In this document: positions 1 through 7,275 of the stretch, one piece after another
How positions within the stretch are numbered: the stretch's first letter is position 1
How the letters are laid out: the number at the start of each line of letters is the position of its first letter
Assembly (NCBI GenBank): GCA_903879875.1
Contig: CAIRNC010000375.1
Coordinates: 1-12,009, forward strand
Direction: 5' to 3'
Origin: an uncultured Bacteroidota bacterium
GTDB taxonomy: Bacteria > Bacteroidota > Bacteroidia > Flavobacteriales > Flavobacteriaceae
DNA length: 12,009 bases
Position numbers and translations under genes: made by a program
Notes under the pieces: model-generated
What the model saw: the letters and a program-made list of their open reading frames with translations, nothing else
The model's database searches: none
What the model was told of the DNA's origin: nothing

Positions 1-2
1 AT

Positions 3-263
3 TATTATATTTTTTCCTACCACAACAATTGGGGGTTCATATCCAAAGTAAGAGAAACGTATAATAGATGTAGAATTTTTTACACCTATAGTGTAATTAC
101 CATCTAAGTCGGTAGTGGTCGTAGTGTCTTCAAAAGTTACTGTTACACTAGGTATTGTTTTTCCCTGTGTATCGGTAACTGTACCTGAAATTTTTAATTT
201 ATCGGTCTGTGCATTAATAATTGAAGTAAAAATTAATAGAACCAATAGAAATGTTTTTTTCAT
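3..263 (-). CDS. SusC-like TonB-dependent receptor, N-terminal part only
   Basis: Only the first 87 codons are inside the window; the gene continues past the left edge. I translated it from the ATG at 263. Residues 1-19 form a signal peptide (MKK followed by a hydrophobic stretch ending INA, then QT). Residues about 25-87 match the carboxypeptidase-regulatory-like beta-sandwich that precedes the plug in SusC-family receptors: ISGTVTD near the start, DLDGNYTI in the middle and RFSYFGYE near the end. SusC receptors form an outer-membrane barrel that, with a SusD lipoprotein lid, imports oligosaccharides using TonB energy. A susD gene is expected beyond the left edge but cannot be seen. The 190-base gap upstream suggests the gene can be transcribed separately from the enzyme operon. 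Another protein with this N-terminal domain is possible but less likely in this setting. Confidence 0.85.
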   Translation of the reverse strand, partial: MKKTFLLVLLIFTSIINAQTDKLKISGTVTDTQGKTIPSVTVTFEDTTTTTDLDGNYTIGVKNSTSIIRFSYFGYEPPIVVVGKNII

Positions 264-453
264 ATTTTTTTGGTTGGTTTAGGTTTGATTATTTTTTATT
301 TTCTAAAAAGAAGATAAAATTAACAGATGTAAAAATAAAGGTTTGGATAAAACTCAAAGTCCATTATTGGTGTAAAATTTGTACAAAACTTTATGAATTA
401 TGTGCTTTTAGTTAATTAAAGTAAGCGAATGGAATAAGAAAATTTCGAATTAA
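264..453 (-). promoter_or_regulatory. Intergenic leader upstream of the SusC-like gene, probable promoter region
   Basis: This is the only gap longer than 42 bases in the window, 190 bases between the last enzyme gene and the receptor start. A promoter for the receptor would be expected here. I could not find an exact Bacteroidota -7 box (TAnnTTTG) on the minus strand. The nearest match is AAGTTTTG reading from 391 to 384, without a convincing TTG at -33. I see no clear GC-rich hairpin with a U-tract that would end the upstream operon. The promoter call therefore rests on spacing alone. Confidence 0.3.
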
Positions 454-1806
454 TTATTCTTCCTCAGGTTTTTTTTCGCTTTTATCTTTTTTCTTATTTA
501 CATTGCTTGCATGTCTTCCGCTTCCGTCAGCATTGTCTAAAATTCCTTTTTCAGGACTCAATTCTTGAAGTACTTTTTGAAGACGAGCATAAGCTTGGCT
601 TGCTTCTTTATTGGATGAGATATCAGTAACTAATTTTTCTTCAAATGGTGCATTACTCATGTCAAAAAGTTCTCCTTCTCTATTTAGTTTCCAAGTGGCT
701 TCACGAACATACCATTTGTTACCTAATTCAATAAAAATCCATTCTCTTGGATTTCCTTTCATACCGAGTAACTGAGGCAAAAAACTTCGCCCATCTAATA
801 CATTCTTTATCGGTAATTTTGCACCAGCCAATTCAGCAAAAGTTGGCAAAAGATCACTTGAGTCAATCAATAATTCATTTACTTTTCCTGCAGCAATAAC
901 TCCAGGCCAATTGGCAATTGTTGGCACTAAACTTCCGCATTCTAGCATGGTACCCTTTTTACCTGAAAGTACTTTCCCTCTAACTGAACTTCTACTTGCA
1001 TATTGATTTGCAGTTCCATTATCTCCCATAAAAACAATTAGCGTATTTTCTCTTAATTTCAAATCATCAAGCGTACTTAATAGTTTTCCAACTAACTTAT
1101 CCATATAAGCAATATTGTCGTCATAAAAATCACTTCCCGGCTTACTATCAGGAGTTCGTTGCACTAGCGCATGAACATTGACCATGGAATAATACAAAAA
1201 GAAGGGCTTTTCCTTGTTTGCAGTTAGAAAATCAACCAAATGCTCGTGCATTAAATCAGGCATGTAGGTGGAAGCATCTAACTTTTTATTAACCCCATTT
1301 TCAATGTAGTTTTCAGATTTCTTTTTTTCAGTTGCCCAATAACAACCACTTCCTTGAAAGGTAATATAATCATCAAAACCAAAATCGCTTGGAGTTTTAG
1401 AAAATTGACTCCATTTTCCAACTAATGAACTAGTATATCCAGCCGTTTTAAGTACAGAAGGAATTAAAACTTCGTTTTCAGGCTTAATTTCTCCGACCAT
1501 ATCTTGATTAACGGCACCTGTCCTAAAAGCATAACGTCCCGTTAAAATCATTGCTCTTGAAGGACCACAAAGCGGCGCAGTGTAGCCATGAGTAAATCTC
1601 ATTCCGTCCTTGGCCAATTTATCTATAATTGGTGTTTTGTTGTTGTCTGAACCATAGCAACTGACGTCTCCAATACCTAAATCATCAGCAAGAATGTAAA
1701 TTATATTCGGTTTTGAAATGCCTTTTTTTTCTTTTTTACTTTGAGCAGAAACACTGAAAATAGTTGCAAATGCAACAAATACAAGTGTGATAAATAATTT
1801 ATTCAT
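454..1806 (-). CDS. Secreted arylsulfatase-type sulfatase (S1 family)
   Basis: A 450-residue type I sulfatase that would hydrolyse sulfate esters on glycan fragments in the periplasm. Residues 1-22 form a signal peptide ending SAQ. The calcium/active-site pair is D41-D42 (ILADDLG). The formylglycine motif is C80-G-P-S-R84 followed by MILTGR, the Cys type matured by FGE or anSME. K131 follows in GKW, H212 in VNVH, D262-N263 in GDNG, and K284 in KKGT. The His that normally follows GKW (GKWHxG) is S133 here. The last roughly 30 residues form a Lys/Glu-rich tail (KKKDKSEKKPEEE) beyond the usual fold. It is the last gene of the enzyme operon, 12 bases after the PF05426 lyase. The general family is secure; the sulfate position and sugar it acts on are unknown. 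Confidence 0.93.
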   Translation of the reverse strand: MNKLFITLVFVAFATIFSVSAQSKKEKKGISKPNIIYILADDLGIGDVSCYGSDNNKTPIIDKLAKDGMRFTHGYTAPLCGPSRAMILTGRYAFRTGAVNQDMVGEIKPENEVLIPSVLKTAGYTSSLVGKWSQFSKTPSDFGFDDYITFQGSGCYWATEKKKSENYIENGVNKKLDASTYMPDLMHEHLVDFLTANKEKPFFLYYSMVNVHALVQRTPDSKPGSDFYDDNIAYMDKLVGKLLSTLDDLKLRENTLIVFMGDNGTANQYASRSSVRGKVLSGKKGTMLECGSLVPTIANWPGVIAAGKVNELLIDSSDLLPTFAELAGAKLPIKNVLDGRSFLPQLLGMKGNPREWIFIELGNKWYVREATWKLNREGELFDMSNAPFEEKLVTDISSNKEASQAYARLQKVLQELSPEKGILDNADGSGRHASNVNKKKDKSEKKPEEE

Positions 1807-1818
1807 ATTTCTAGTTTA

Positions 1819-3042
1819 TTAGTATGTCAATTCGACAATGTCAGACAGGTATGTTTTTATATCGACTTTTTTTGCCAATGCCTCATAATCAGGATTAGCA
1901 TATTTTTTGGCAGCCAATTTCAATATCCTAATTGTTTCTCCATAACTGATTTTTTGAATTTGCTCATATTCCCATTGTTTTTCATTTTTTAGATATGGAA
2001 CAATCCAATCCAACGCATTTCTCATGTTTTTACCTTCACTAATCTGCTGATTCCAAAGTTGAATATTGGCATTTTCAGCTAATTTTGCAATTAAATAATA
2101 ACCGAATAAATTCATATTAACATATCCCCAAGATTTTGTTCGAGCCAATTCGAAAGGCTGACTTCCATCAGTTTTTAATTGACTTTCCATTCTGTTTTTA
2201 AATATTTCTATCTCATTTAATGATATTTCTGGTCGTTCTGAAAAAAGTGAAAAAGCAATAATTTGTTCGCTAAAAAAAGTACCATGATTGTTTTTTGAAT
2301 CTGCTTCATCTTTCCCGATTGGACTTTCTAACATCCAGGTTAAATATTCTGAAAACCATTTTTTTAAGGCTTCATGGTCTTCTTTATTCCAATTTGGAGT
2401 TTCTTTAATTAAAATCGCTGCATCTAAAACCCTGTAAACATCACGCGTTTCAATAATACCAGTTCCACGACCTGTATTCAATCCCGGGATTCCTTGTCCG
2501 AAATTTAAATTTGGATTTTGACGTGTTTCAGAATCCAAAAACCAAGTCTTAATTAATTTTGATGCAAAATTTGCATATTTGTTTTCATGTGTAAAATAGT
2601 ATGCTAATGCTAAGGTTAAGGTGCCCTCTTCAACTTTATCTAATTCTTGAGAATCGGTAATATCATAATATGTTGGATTACGAAGTCCGTCTTTTTTGAT
2701 ATACGGCAATCCGTCTGGCTTAGTTGGATCTGGCCACCAGTAAGGCCCCGTGCTCATATAATCGTGTTTGTCTCCACTTGGCGGCATTTGTTTTTTATCC
2801 ATTACCGAATAGGTTTTAGCTTCTAAAAGTAATTTATCTGCTTTTTTTAGTAATGATGCTAAAGCTTTTACTTTATCTGGATCGTTGGCTGAAATTTGTT
2901 CCAAATTTTTTTGTAAAACCTGCCCATCAATGGCTAGTGTTTTTGGAAAACTACTATCCTTTGTAGAATTATTCTGCGCTTGTAAACTACTGGTAAACGA
3001 AATAATAAAGAGAAATGAAATAACTATTTTTGGATTTAGCAT
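1819..3042 (-). CDS. Secreted alginate-lyase-fold (PF05426) polysaccharide lyase, PL38/PL5-like
   Basis: A 407-residue protein with a signal peptide (residues 1-22, ending LQAQ) and a helical (alpha/alpha toroid) lyase domain. Diagnostic blocks are MSTGPYWWPDP at residues 96-106, GLPYIKKDGLRNP at 111-123, NNHG at 251-254, and ELARTKSWGY at 298-307. In PL5 alginate lyase the Asn-His pair and a downstream Arg/Tyr pair carry out uronate neutralisation and beta-elimination; N252, H253, R301 and Y307 are the likely equivalents, by eye. The PYWWPDP and NNHGTFF wording looks more like the PL38 branch, which includes glucuronan lyases, than PL5 proper. It probably cuts mannuronate- or glucuronate-containing oligosaccharides in the periplasm. 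It lies 42 bases after a sulfatase gene and 12 before another, so desulfation and cleavage are probably co-expressed. The exact CAZy family needs a profile search. Confidence 0.85.
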   Translation of the reverse strand: MLNPKIVISFLFIISFTSSLQAQNNSTKDSSFPKTLAIDGQVLQKNLEQISANDPDKVKALASLLKKADKLLLEAKTYSVMDKKQMPPSGDKHDYMSTGPYWWPDPTKPDGLPYIKKDGLRNPTYYDITDSQELDKVEEGTLTLALAYYFTHENKYANFASKLIKTWFLDSETRQNPNLNFGQGIPGLNTGRGTGIIETRDVYRVLDAAILIKETPNWNKEDHEALKKWFSEYLTWMLESPIGKDEADSKNNHGTFFSEQIIAFSLFSERPEISLNEIEIFKNRMESQLKTDGSQPFELARTKSWGYVNMNLFGYYLIAKLAENANIQLWNQQISEGKNMRNALDWIVPYLKNEKQWEYEQIQKISYGETIRILKLAAKKYANPDYEALAKKVDIKTYLSDIVELTY

Positions 3043-3084
3043 GTTGAATTTGTTATATATTGCAGCAATTAAAAGTTAAATATA

Positions 3085-4698
3085 CTAATCTCCTGATGTT
3101 TTCCAATTTAGTGTATCACCTTTTAAATGTCTTAATGCTTCGGCTTCTGTTTTTATTCCTTTGTCACCTTGATCGGCCATCCATTTTTTTAACTCATCAA
3201 GTAATTTACCTTTTACTGATGCTAATGATTTTTCTCCATCTAAATTATCTAATTCATAAACATCTTTTTTGATGTTATACAATTCAAATTCTGGTCGGTT
3301 TCTATATAACTTAGCATGGGCTGCTTGTTTTGGAGTAGTGTTTGAAGATTTCAACCAACTGCTATACAATTTGTTTTTTGGTTGTGAACCCGAACTTAAA
3401 AAAGGTTCATTATAATTTAAATTCCAAATTAGTTTATAATTATGATCTTGAATGGAACGAACTGGGTAATTGTCGGATCCGTTTTTAATTCCTCTAGTGG
3501 TATGTACACCGTAAACATATTGCCGAACTTCTTTAGGTTTTCCTTTTAAAGTTGCATAAAAACTTTTTCCGTCTAGTTTTATTTTTCCTTCTTTATCTCC
3601 CCGTAAAGTTTCTGGATCGCCACCTGCAGCTTCAAAAAGTGTTGGAACAACATCAATATATTGTGCTAAAATATCGGTTCTATTATTAGGCTTAATCACT
3701 TTTGGCCAACGAGCAATAAATGCTGATTTTAATCCCATATTATAACAAGTCCATTTTCCAAAAGGCATTGAACTTCCGTGTTCACTAGCAAAAAGAAAAA
3801 GCGTGTTATCTTTGTTTTTCTGTTTTTCAACAATTTTAGTACATGTACCCACAAGGCTATCCATATAGGTGATTTCGGCGTAATATTTTATCAAATCGTC
3901 TCTAGTTTCTTTAGTGTCAACCATATAAGGAGCCACTGTGATTTTGCCTGCATCATACTGTTTTGCATCGCCTCTATTCCAAGGACCATGCGGCTGGTTT
4001 GAAGCAACAATCAATAAATACGGTTTTGAAGTGTCTTTATTAATCCATTTTTCAGCATCTGCCAATTCTACATCTTGTCCTTTCCCGTTGTCGCTATTTC
4101 TTCCGCCCAAATATTCAAAAGGAAAATTTGCCATTGGTGCATAATGTTGTTTTCCAATTAATGCAACACGGTAACCAATTTTTTTAAAATGTTGTGCTAC
4201 CGAAACGATGTTATCATAAACCTGAGCATGATTAGGATAACTACCATTTTTTACTGGAAATAATCCAGTATATAAACTTTGACGTGTAGGACCACACATG
4301 GCTGTAGCGTTATTCATGTTATCAAAAGTCAAACCTTCTTCAGCTAATTTTGCCAAATTAGGGGTGTGAACATCTTTATTTCCATAAGGTTCACAATCAA
4401 TTGAAGTCATGTCATCGGCAATAAATAACAAAATATCTGGTTTTAATTCAGCAGTTTTAGCTGTTGCTTTTAATGTTACAATTCCGTGATTTGTCAAAGA
4501 AGCAACAACTAGTTTTTTAGCATCCAATTTTTCAGATAAAGCAGTTGCTAAATCTGTCTTAGAATACTTCGTACTTAGTTTATTGAAGTCTTTAACTACC
4601 ATATTTTTTTCGAAGTTTGAATTCGAAATTTGAAAAGAGGAAGCTGTAATTATTACTAAACTTGCAAAGCCAATTAGCAATAGCGATTTATTTTTCAT
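3085..4698 (-). CDS. Secreted sulfatase (S1 family) with N-terminal extension
   Basis: A 537-residue type I sulfatase. Residues 1-23 are a signal peptide. Roughly residues 24-87 form an extra segment before the catalytic domain, which opens at DILLFIADD with D95-D96. The formylglycine motif is C135-G-P-T-R139 followed by QSLYTG. K183 and H185 sit in GKQH, H237 in NQPHGPW, and K315 in FGKWTCY. At the usual DHG/DNG metal site the sequence is S305-E306-H307-G308, so Glu takes the place of Asp; I recall SEQG/SEHG with a following FGKWTCY in one branch of S1 sulfatases, so this is probably a subfamily trait rather than damage. The C-terminal half includes ELYNIKKDVYELDNL, the usual subdomain that closes the pocket. 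It follows the DUF1961 gene by 40 bases. The substrate is unknown, but the context implies a sulfated uronate-rich glycan. Confidence 0.92.
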   Translation of the reverse strand: MKNKSLLLIGFASLVIITASSFQISNSNFEKNMVVKDFNKLSTKYSKTDLATALSEKLDAKKLVVASLTNHGIVTLKATAKTAELKPDILLFIADDMTSIDCEPYGNKDVHTPNLAKLAEEGLTFDNMNNATAMCGPTRQSLYTGLFPVKNGSYPNHAQVYDNIVSVAQHFKKIGYRVALIGKQHYAPMANFPFEYLGGRNSDNGKGQDVELADAEKWINKDTSKPYLLIVASNQPHGPWNRGDAKQYDAGKITVAPYMVDTKETRDDLIKYYAEITYMDSLVGTCTKIVEKQKNKDNTLFLFASEHGSSMPFGKWTCYNMGLKSAFIARWPKVIKPNNRTDILAQYIDVVPTLFEAAGGDPETLRGDKEGKIKLDGKSFYATLKGKPKEVRQYVYGVHTTRGIKNGSDNYPVRSIQDHNYKLIWNLNYNEPFLSSGSQPKNKLYSSWLKSSNTTPKQAAHAKLYRNRPEFELYNIKKDVYELDNLDGEKSLASVKGKLLDELKKWMADQGDKGIKTEAEALRHLKGDTLNWKTSGD

Positions 4699-4738
4699 GT
4701 TGAATTATTTAATCTTTGTTATTTATTTGTTGCTGTTT

Positions 4739-5461
4739 TCACTGAATTTCCCAAACTTTAAAATTTCTATAGGCAAAATGGGTCCATTGCATTTGTCGAA
4801 ATCCAATTTTTCCATCTTCAAGAATTTTCCCGTATTTAATTCCGTCATCGGTCCAATCAATAACTTTTCGTTCATCTACAAATAAAAGAATTTTACCTTC
4901 TTGTTTTATTAATTTCATTTTATGAATTGCAGTCGAATGCACCGGAATTCCAATTTCTCCCGTTTGAACTAAATTGAAACCTTTATTTTTTCTTAAGTTA
5001 GCAGTTTCCCGATTTGGATTGTCCCGACCATTTGCATAATACGAAATATGGTAATCATTCATAGCCCCTTTGGTATAATCCGTAAAGGTTCCTAGGATTC
5101 GTTTTGGCATTGAAGCATCAAAAATATTTTCTCCTTTCAAACCTTTAGCAGAGAAAAAAACAATACACAATCCGGCGTCAATTTCCTGATTTTGGGCTTC
5201 CCATTCGGCAATGAAATTTCCAGGAAAATCAACTGGGCACCAAAAAACGTGATGTCCTTCTTCATTTGGCGAATAGATGTGCATACAATTGTCTTTAAAT
5301 TCCACTTTTGCTGGACCTTCTAGAATCCAATCTTTTACCAATTCCGAATTAGACAAAGCATTACTGTATAGTAACTTTCCTTTAGAATATTCTTGGGCGT
5401 AACTAGCACTAGTAAGCATTACTAGTAAAACATAAAAAATATTATTAAGGGTATTTCTCAT
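4739..5461 (-). CDS. Secreted DUF1961 (YesU-like) protein of unknown function
   Basis: A 240-residue protein with a signal peptide (residues 1-23, ending SYAQ). The rest matches the DUF1961 family, whose best-known member is Bacillus subtilis YesU from a rhamnogalacturonan gene cluster, a jelly-roll (concanavalin-like) fold. Recognisable blocks are HHVFWCPVDFP at 70-80, AEWEAQNQEIDAGLCIVFFSAKG at 85-107, DYHISYYANGRDNPNRETANLRKNKGF at 136-162, and the C-terminal FRQMQWTHFAYRNFKVWEI. The tryptophans, acidic residues and jelly-roll fold would suit carbohydrate binding or cleavage, but no activity can be assigned from the sequence. It starts 3 bases after the cupin gene stops, which suggests translational coupling. 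Its place among lyases and sulfatases suggests it acts on the same glycan, in the periplasm or as a binding protein. Family assignment is fairly sure, function is not. Confidence 0.82.
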   Translation of the reverse strand: MRNTLNNIFYVLLVMLTSASYAQEYSKGKLLYSNALSNSELVKDWILEGPAKVEFKDNCMHIYSPNEEGHHVFWCPVDFPGNFIAEWEAQNQEIDAGLCIVFFSAKGLKGENIFDASMPKRILGTFTDYTKGAMNDYHISYYANGRDNPNRETANLRKNKGFNLVQTGEIGIPVHSTAIHKMKLIKQEGKILLFVDERKVIDWTDDGIKYGKILEDGKIGFRQMQWTHFAYRNFKVWEIQ

Positions 5462-5464
5462 TTA

Positions 5465-6136
5465 TTAATTAGGGTCAATTTTATATTCTATTACAATATT
5501 AAATAACGGAATGGCACTAAGATTTTTGGTTACATGCATCATTGGCTCGGCAAATTTCACTGTGTTTGCAACTTGAATTCCAGTTCCAGGTTTGCCGTTT
5601 GGAGAATAGCGAGGATCTGTTAATTGCACTTGATTTAATCGAACCACCACTCTTTGTGCGTGGCTGTGCAAGGCTCGTGTATCTCCAGGATTTAGTCTTT
5701 CTTCAAAAACTCGAAATTCAGCATCTTCATAAATTACCGTATTTTTTGTTGGTTCAACCCATTCACTTGGTTGTGTCAAAGACGGATGATTCTTTTTTAA
5801 AGCAATTTCAAAATAAGAGCCTTTCGGCAAATCATAGAATTCATTTTCCAAAAAAACGGCAATTTCTCCTCTTTTAATCTTTATTGTTCCTCGATTGCTT
5901 TTAAATTTTATTTTATTTAATGCAACAATAATTCTTGTTCCAAAATTTGGAGTATTTGCTAAAGTACAAGCCGCTCCATCACGAAGTACTTTCACATAGG
6001 CATTGTCCAAAGCGACCGAATCTTTATTTGCAATAGCAAAATTTTTCAAATATATATTTGAAATCGAATTACTATTTGCAACTGATATTTGAGCCGTTAA
6101 CGCAAATAAAATAAAAAATAAAAAGGAATTTTTCAT
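5465..6136 (-). CDS. Secreted two-domain cupin-like protein
   Basis: A 223-residue protein with a signal peptide (residues 1-20, ending SVA). Two similar beta-rich halves follow. The first starts near residue 41 (VALDNAYVKVLRDGAACTL) and the second near 134 (VIYEDAEFRVFEERLNPGD). Only the second has cupin metal-site residues: H157-x-H159 in ALHSHAQ, and H201-VTK-N205, which fits the H(x)3N of cupin motif 2. The first half has neither His, so it is probably structural. Single-cupin KdgF proteins open the ring of unsaturated uronates released by lyases, so an analogous role on lyase products is possible, but that is inference; KdgF is normally cytoplasmic and smaller. It lies 10 bases after the FGE gene and 3 before the DUF1961 gene. 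I cannot name a specific function. Confidence 0.75.
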   Translation of the reverse strand: MKNSFLFFILFALTAQISVANSNSISNIYLKNFAIANKDSVALDNAYVKVLRDGAACTLANTPNFGTRIIVALNKIKFKSNRGTIKIKRGEIAVFLENEFYDLPKGSYFEIALKKNHPSLTQPSEWVEPTKNTVIYEDAEFRVFEERLNPGDTRALHSHAQRVVVRLNQVQLTDPRYSPNGKPGTGIQVANTVKFAEPMMHVTKNLSAIPLFNIVIEYKIDPN

Positions 6137-6146
6137 AGTAATTTTA

Positions 6147-7262
6147 TTAATTAGCTACACATCTAAACCCTAAATGTTCCATTGAAGAATCAGTTGAACT
6201 TTTCATTCTTGCCGAAACACGATAGCCGCTACAGTAGGATTCATTACATAAAAAAGAACCACCTCGCATCACTCTTTTTGCAACTAAAGGCTCATCAGGA
6301 TCAAAGCTTTTTAAAGGACCTTTTGGATTTAATGCCACTTTAACTTTTTTTAACGATTCGTAATATAAATTATGGTATTTATCGGCACACCATTCCCAAA
6401 CATTTCCAGCCATATCATACAAGCCATAGCCGTTTGGCGCAAAAGACTTTACAGGAGCAGATCCTGCAAAACCATCAGTACTCTCATTTTTATATGGAAA
6501 ATTTCCCTGAAAATAGTTACAATGTAGCATGCCTTCATCTACACTTTCATTACCCCAAGAGTAAACATTCTTAGTTAATCCTCCTCTTGCAGCATATTCC
6601 CATTCGGCTTCGGTTGGTAATCGTTTTCCTGCCCATTTGCAATAAGCATTAGCATCATCCCAACTAATATGAACCACAGGATAATTATCTTTTCCTACAA
6701 TATCGCTATCTTTTCCTTTTGGATGTTTCCAATCGGCTCCGTGCGACCAACTCCACCACTGACTGTAATCTTGCAAACTAACTTCGCCTTGTGTAGGAAC
6801 AAATACTAAAGATGCTGCTTTTAAAGTTTCGGAATCCGGTTTCTCCGTTTCTGGAGGCAATTGTTTTTTTAATTCCTCCCAAACAATATCCTTTTCTGCA
6901 GTTGTTTTATAACCTGTTGCTGCTACAAATTTTGCAAATTGCGCATTCGTAACTTCGGTAACATCCATATAAAAACCACTAACTTTTACAGCATGTTTTG
7001 GAAATTCATCTTGACGTGCTTGGTCGTTATCGCCGCCCATAGCATAGGTTCCGCTAGGAATCCAAACCATGCCTTCGTGATTAGTTATTGTAAGTTTTGA
7101 TTTGCTTTTTGGTTGTACTTTTTTAATTCCGTAACGACTCGGAATTTTTGCTGTACAACATGTTTTTATGGTGTCTTTTTTTTGAAAAGAAATTAAATTG
7201 ACTTTTTCTTTTGCCTGCATCTCAAAACCGAAAACCACTAAAAATAGAATTATTTTATACAT
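6147..7262 (-). CDS. Secreted formylglycine-generating enzyme (SUMF1/FGE type) for sulfatase maturation
   Basis: A 371-residue protein with a short N-terminal hydrophobic signal (residues 4-17) and one FGE-sulfatase domain (PF03781) from about residue 64 (GMVWIPSGTYAMGG) to the end (LGFRCVAN). FGEs use copper and O2 to oxidise the Cys of CxPxR motifs in sulfatases to formylglycine. The two copper-binding catalytic cysteines are present: C339 and C344 in SFLCNESYC, corresponding to C336 and C341 of human FGE, with the RGGS lead-in and SARMKSSTDSS follow-up also kept. RLPTEAEWEYAARGG at 214-228 and DMAGNVWEWC at 283-292 are standard fold blocks. A vicinal Cys pair (C35-C36, KTCC) precedes the domain. 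All three sulfatases in the window have CGP[S/T]R and are its obvious clients. It sits 13 bases after the PL6 gene. The cysteine pair separates it from the catalytically inert FGE-fold proteins GldJ and GldK. Confidence 0.92.
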   Translation of the reverse strand: MYKIILFLVVFGFEMQAKEKVNLISFQKKDTIKTCCTAKIPSRYGIKKVQPKSKSKLTITNHEGMVWIPSGTYAMGGDNDQARQDEFPKHAVKVSGFYMDVTEVTNAQFAKFVAATGYKTTAEKDIVWEELKKQLPPETEKPDSETLKAASLVFVPTQGEVSLQDYSQWWSWSHGADWKHPKGKDSDIVGKDNYPVVHISWDDANAYCKWAGKRLPTEAEWEYAARGGLTKNVYSWGNESVDEGMLHCNYFQGNFPYKNESTDGFAGSAPVKSFAPNGYGLYDMAGNVWEWCADKYHNLYYESLKKVKVALNPKGPLKSFDPDEPLVAKRVMRGGSFLCNESYCSGYRVSARMKSSTDSSMEHLGFRCVAN

Positions 7263-7275
7263 TTCGTGTTCTTAT

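Noticed and set aside
280..287. TAGGTTTG on the plus strand, matching the Bacteroidota -7 promoter consensus TAnnTTTG
   Set aside because: It points away from the SusC-like gene, no plus-strand gene follows it, and no TTG was confirmed at the -33 distance. In AT-rich DNA such a match is expected by chance.
3030..3042. Shared AATTCAACATG start context at the PF05426 lyase and sulfatase 2 genes (also around 4696-4706)
   Set aside because: Eleven shared bases in AT-rich leaders is weak evidence for a regulatory repeat. It is more likely chance or a common translation-start preference.
5542..5877. 111-codon open frame on the plus strand
   Set aside because: It lies wholly antisense to the cupin gene, has no signal peptide or known motif, and its sequence looks like reverse-frame translation.
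6147..7262. Reading the FGE-fold protein as a GldJ/GldK-type gliding or T9SS component
   Set aside because: Those proteins lack the catalytic cysteine pair. Here C339 and C344 are both present and the gene sits among sulfatases.
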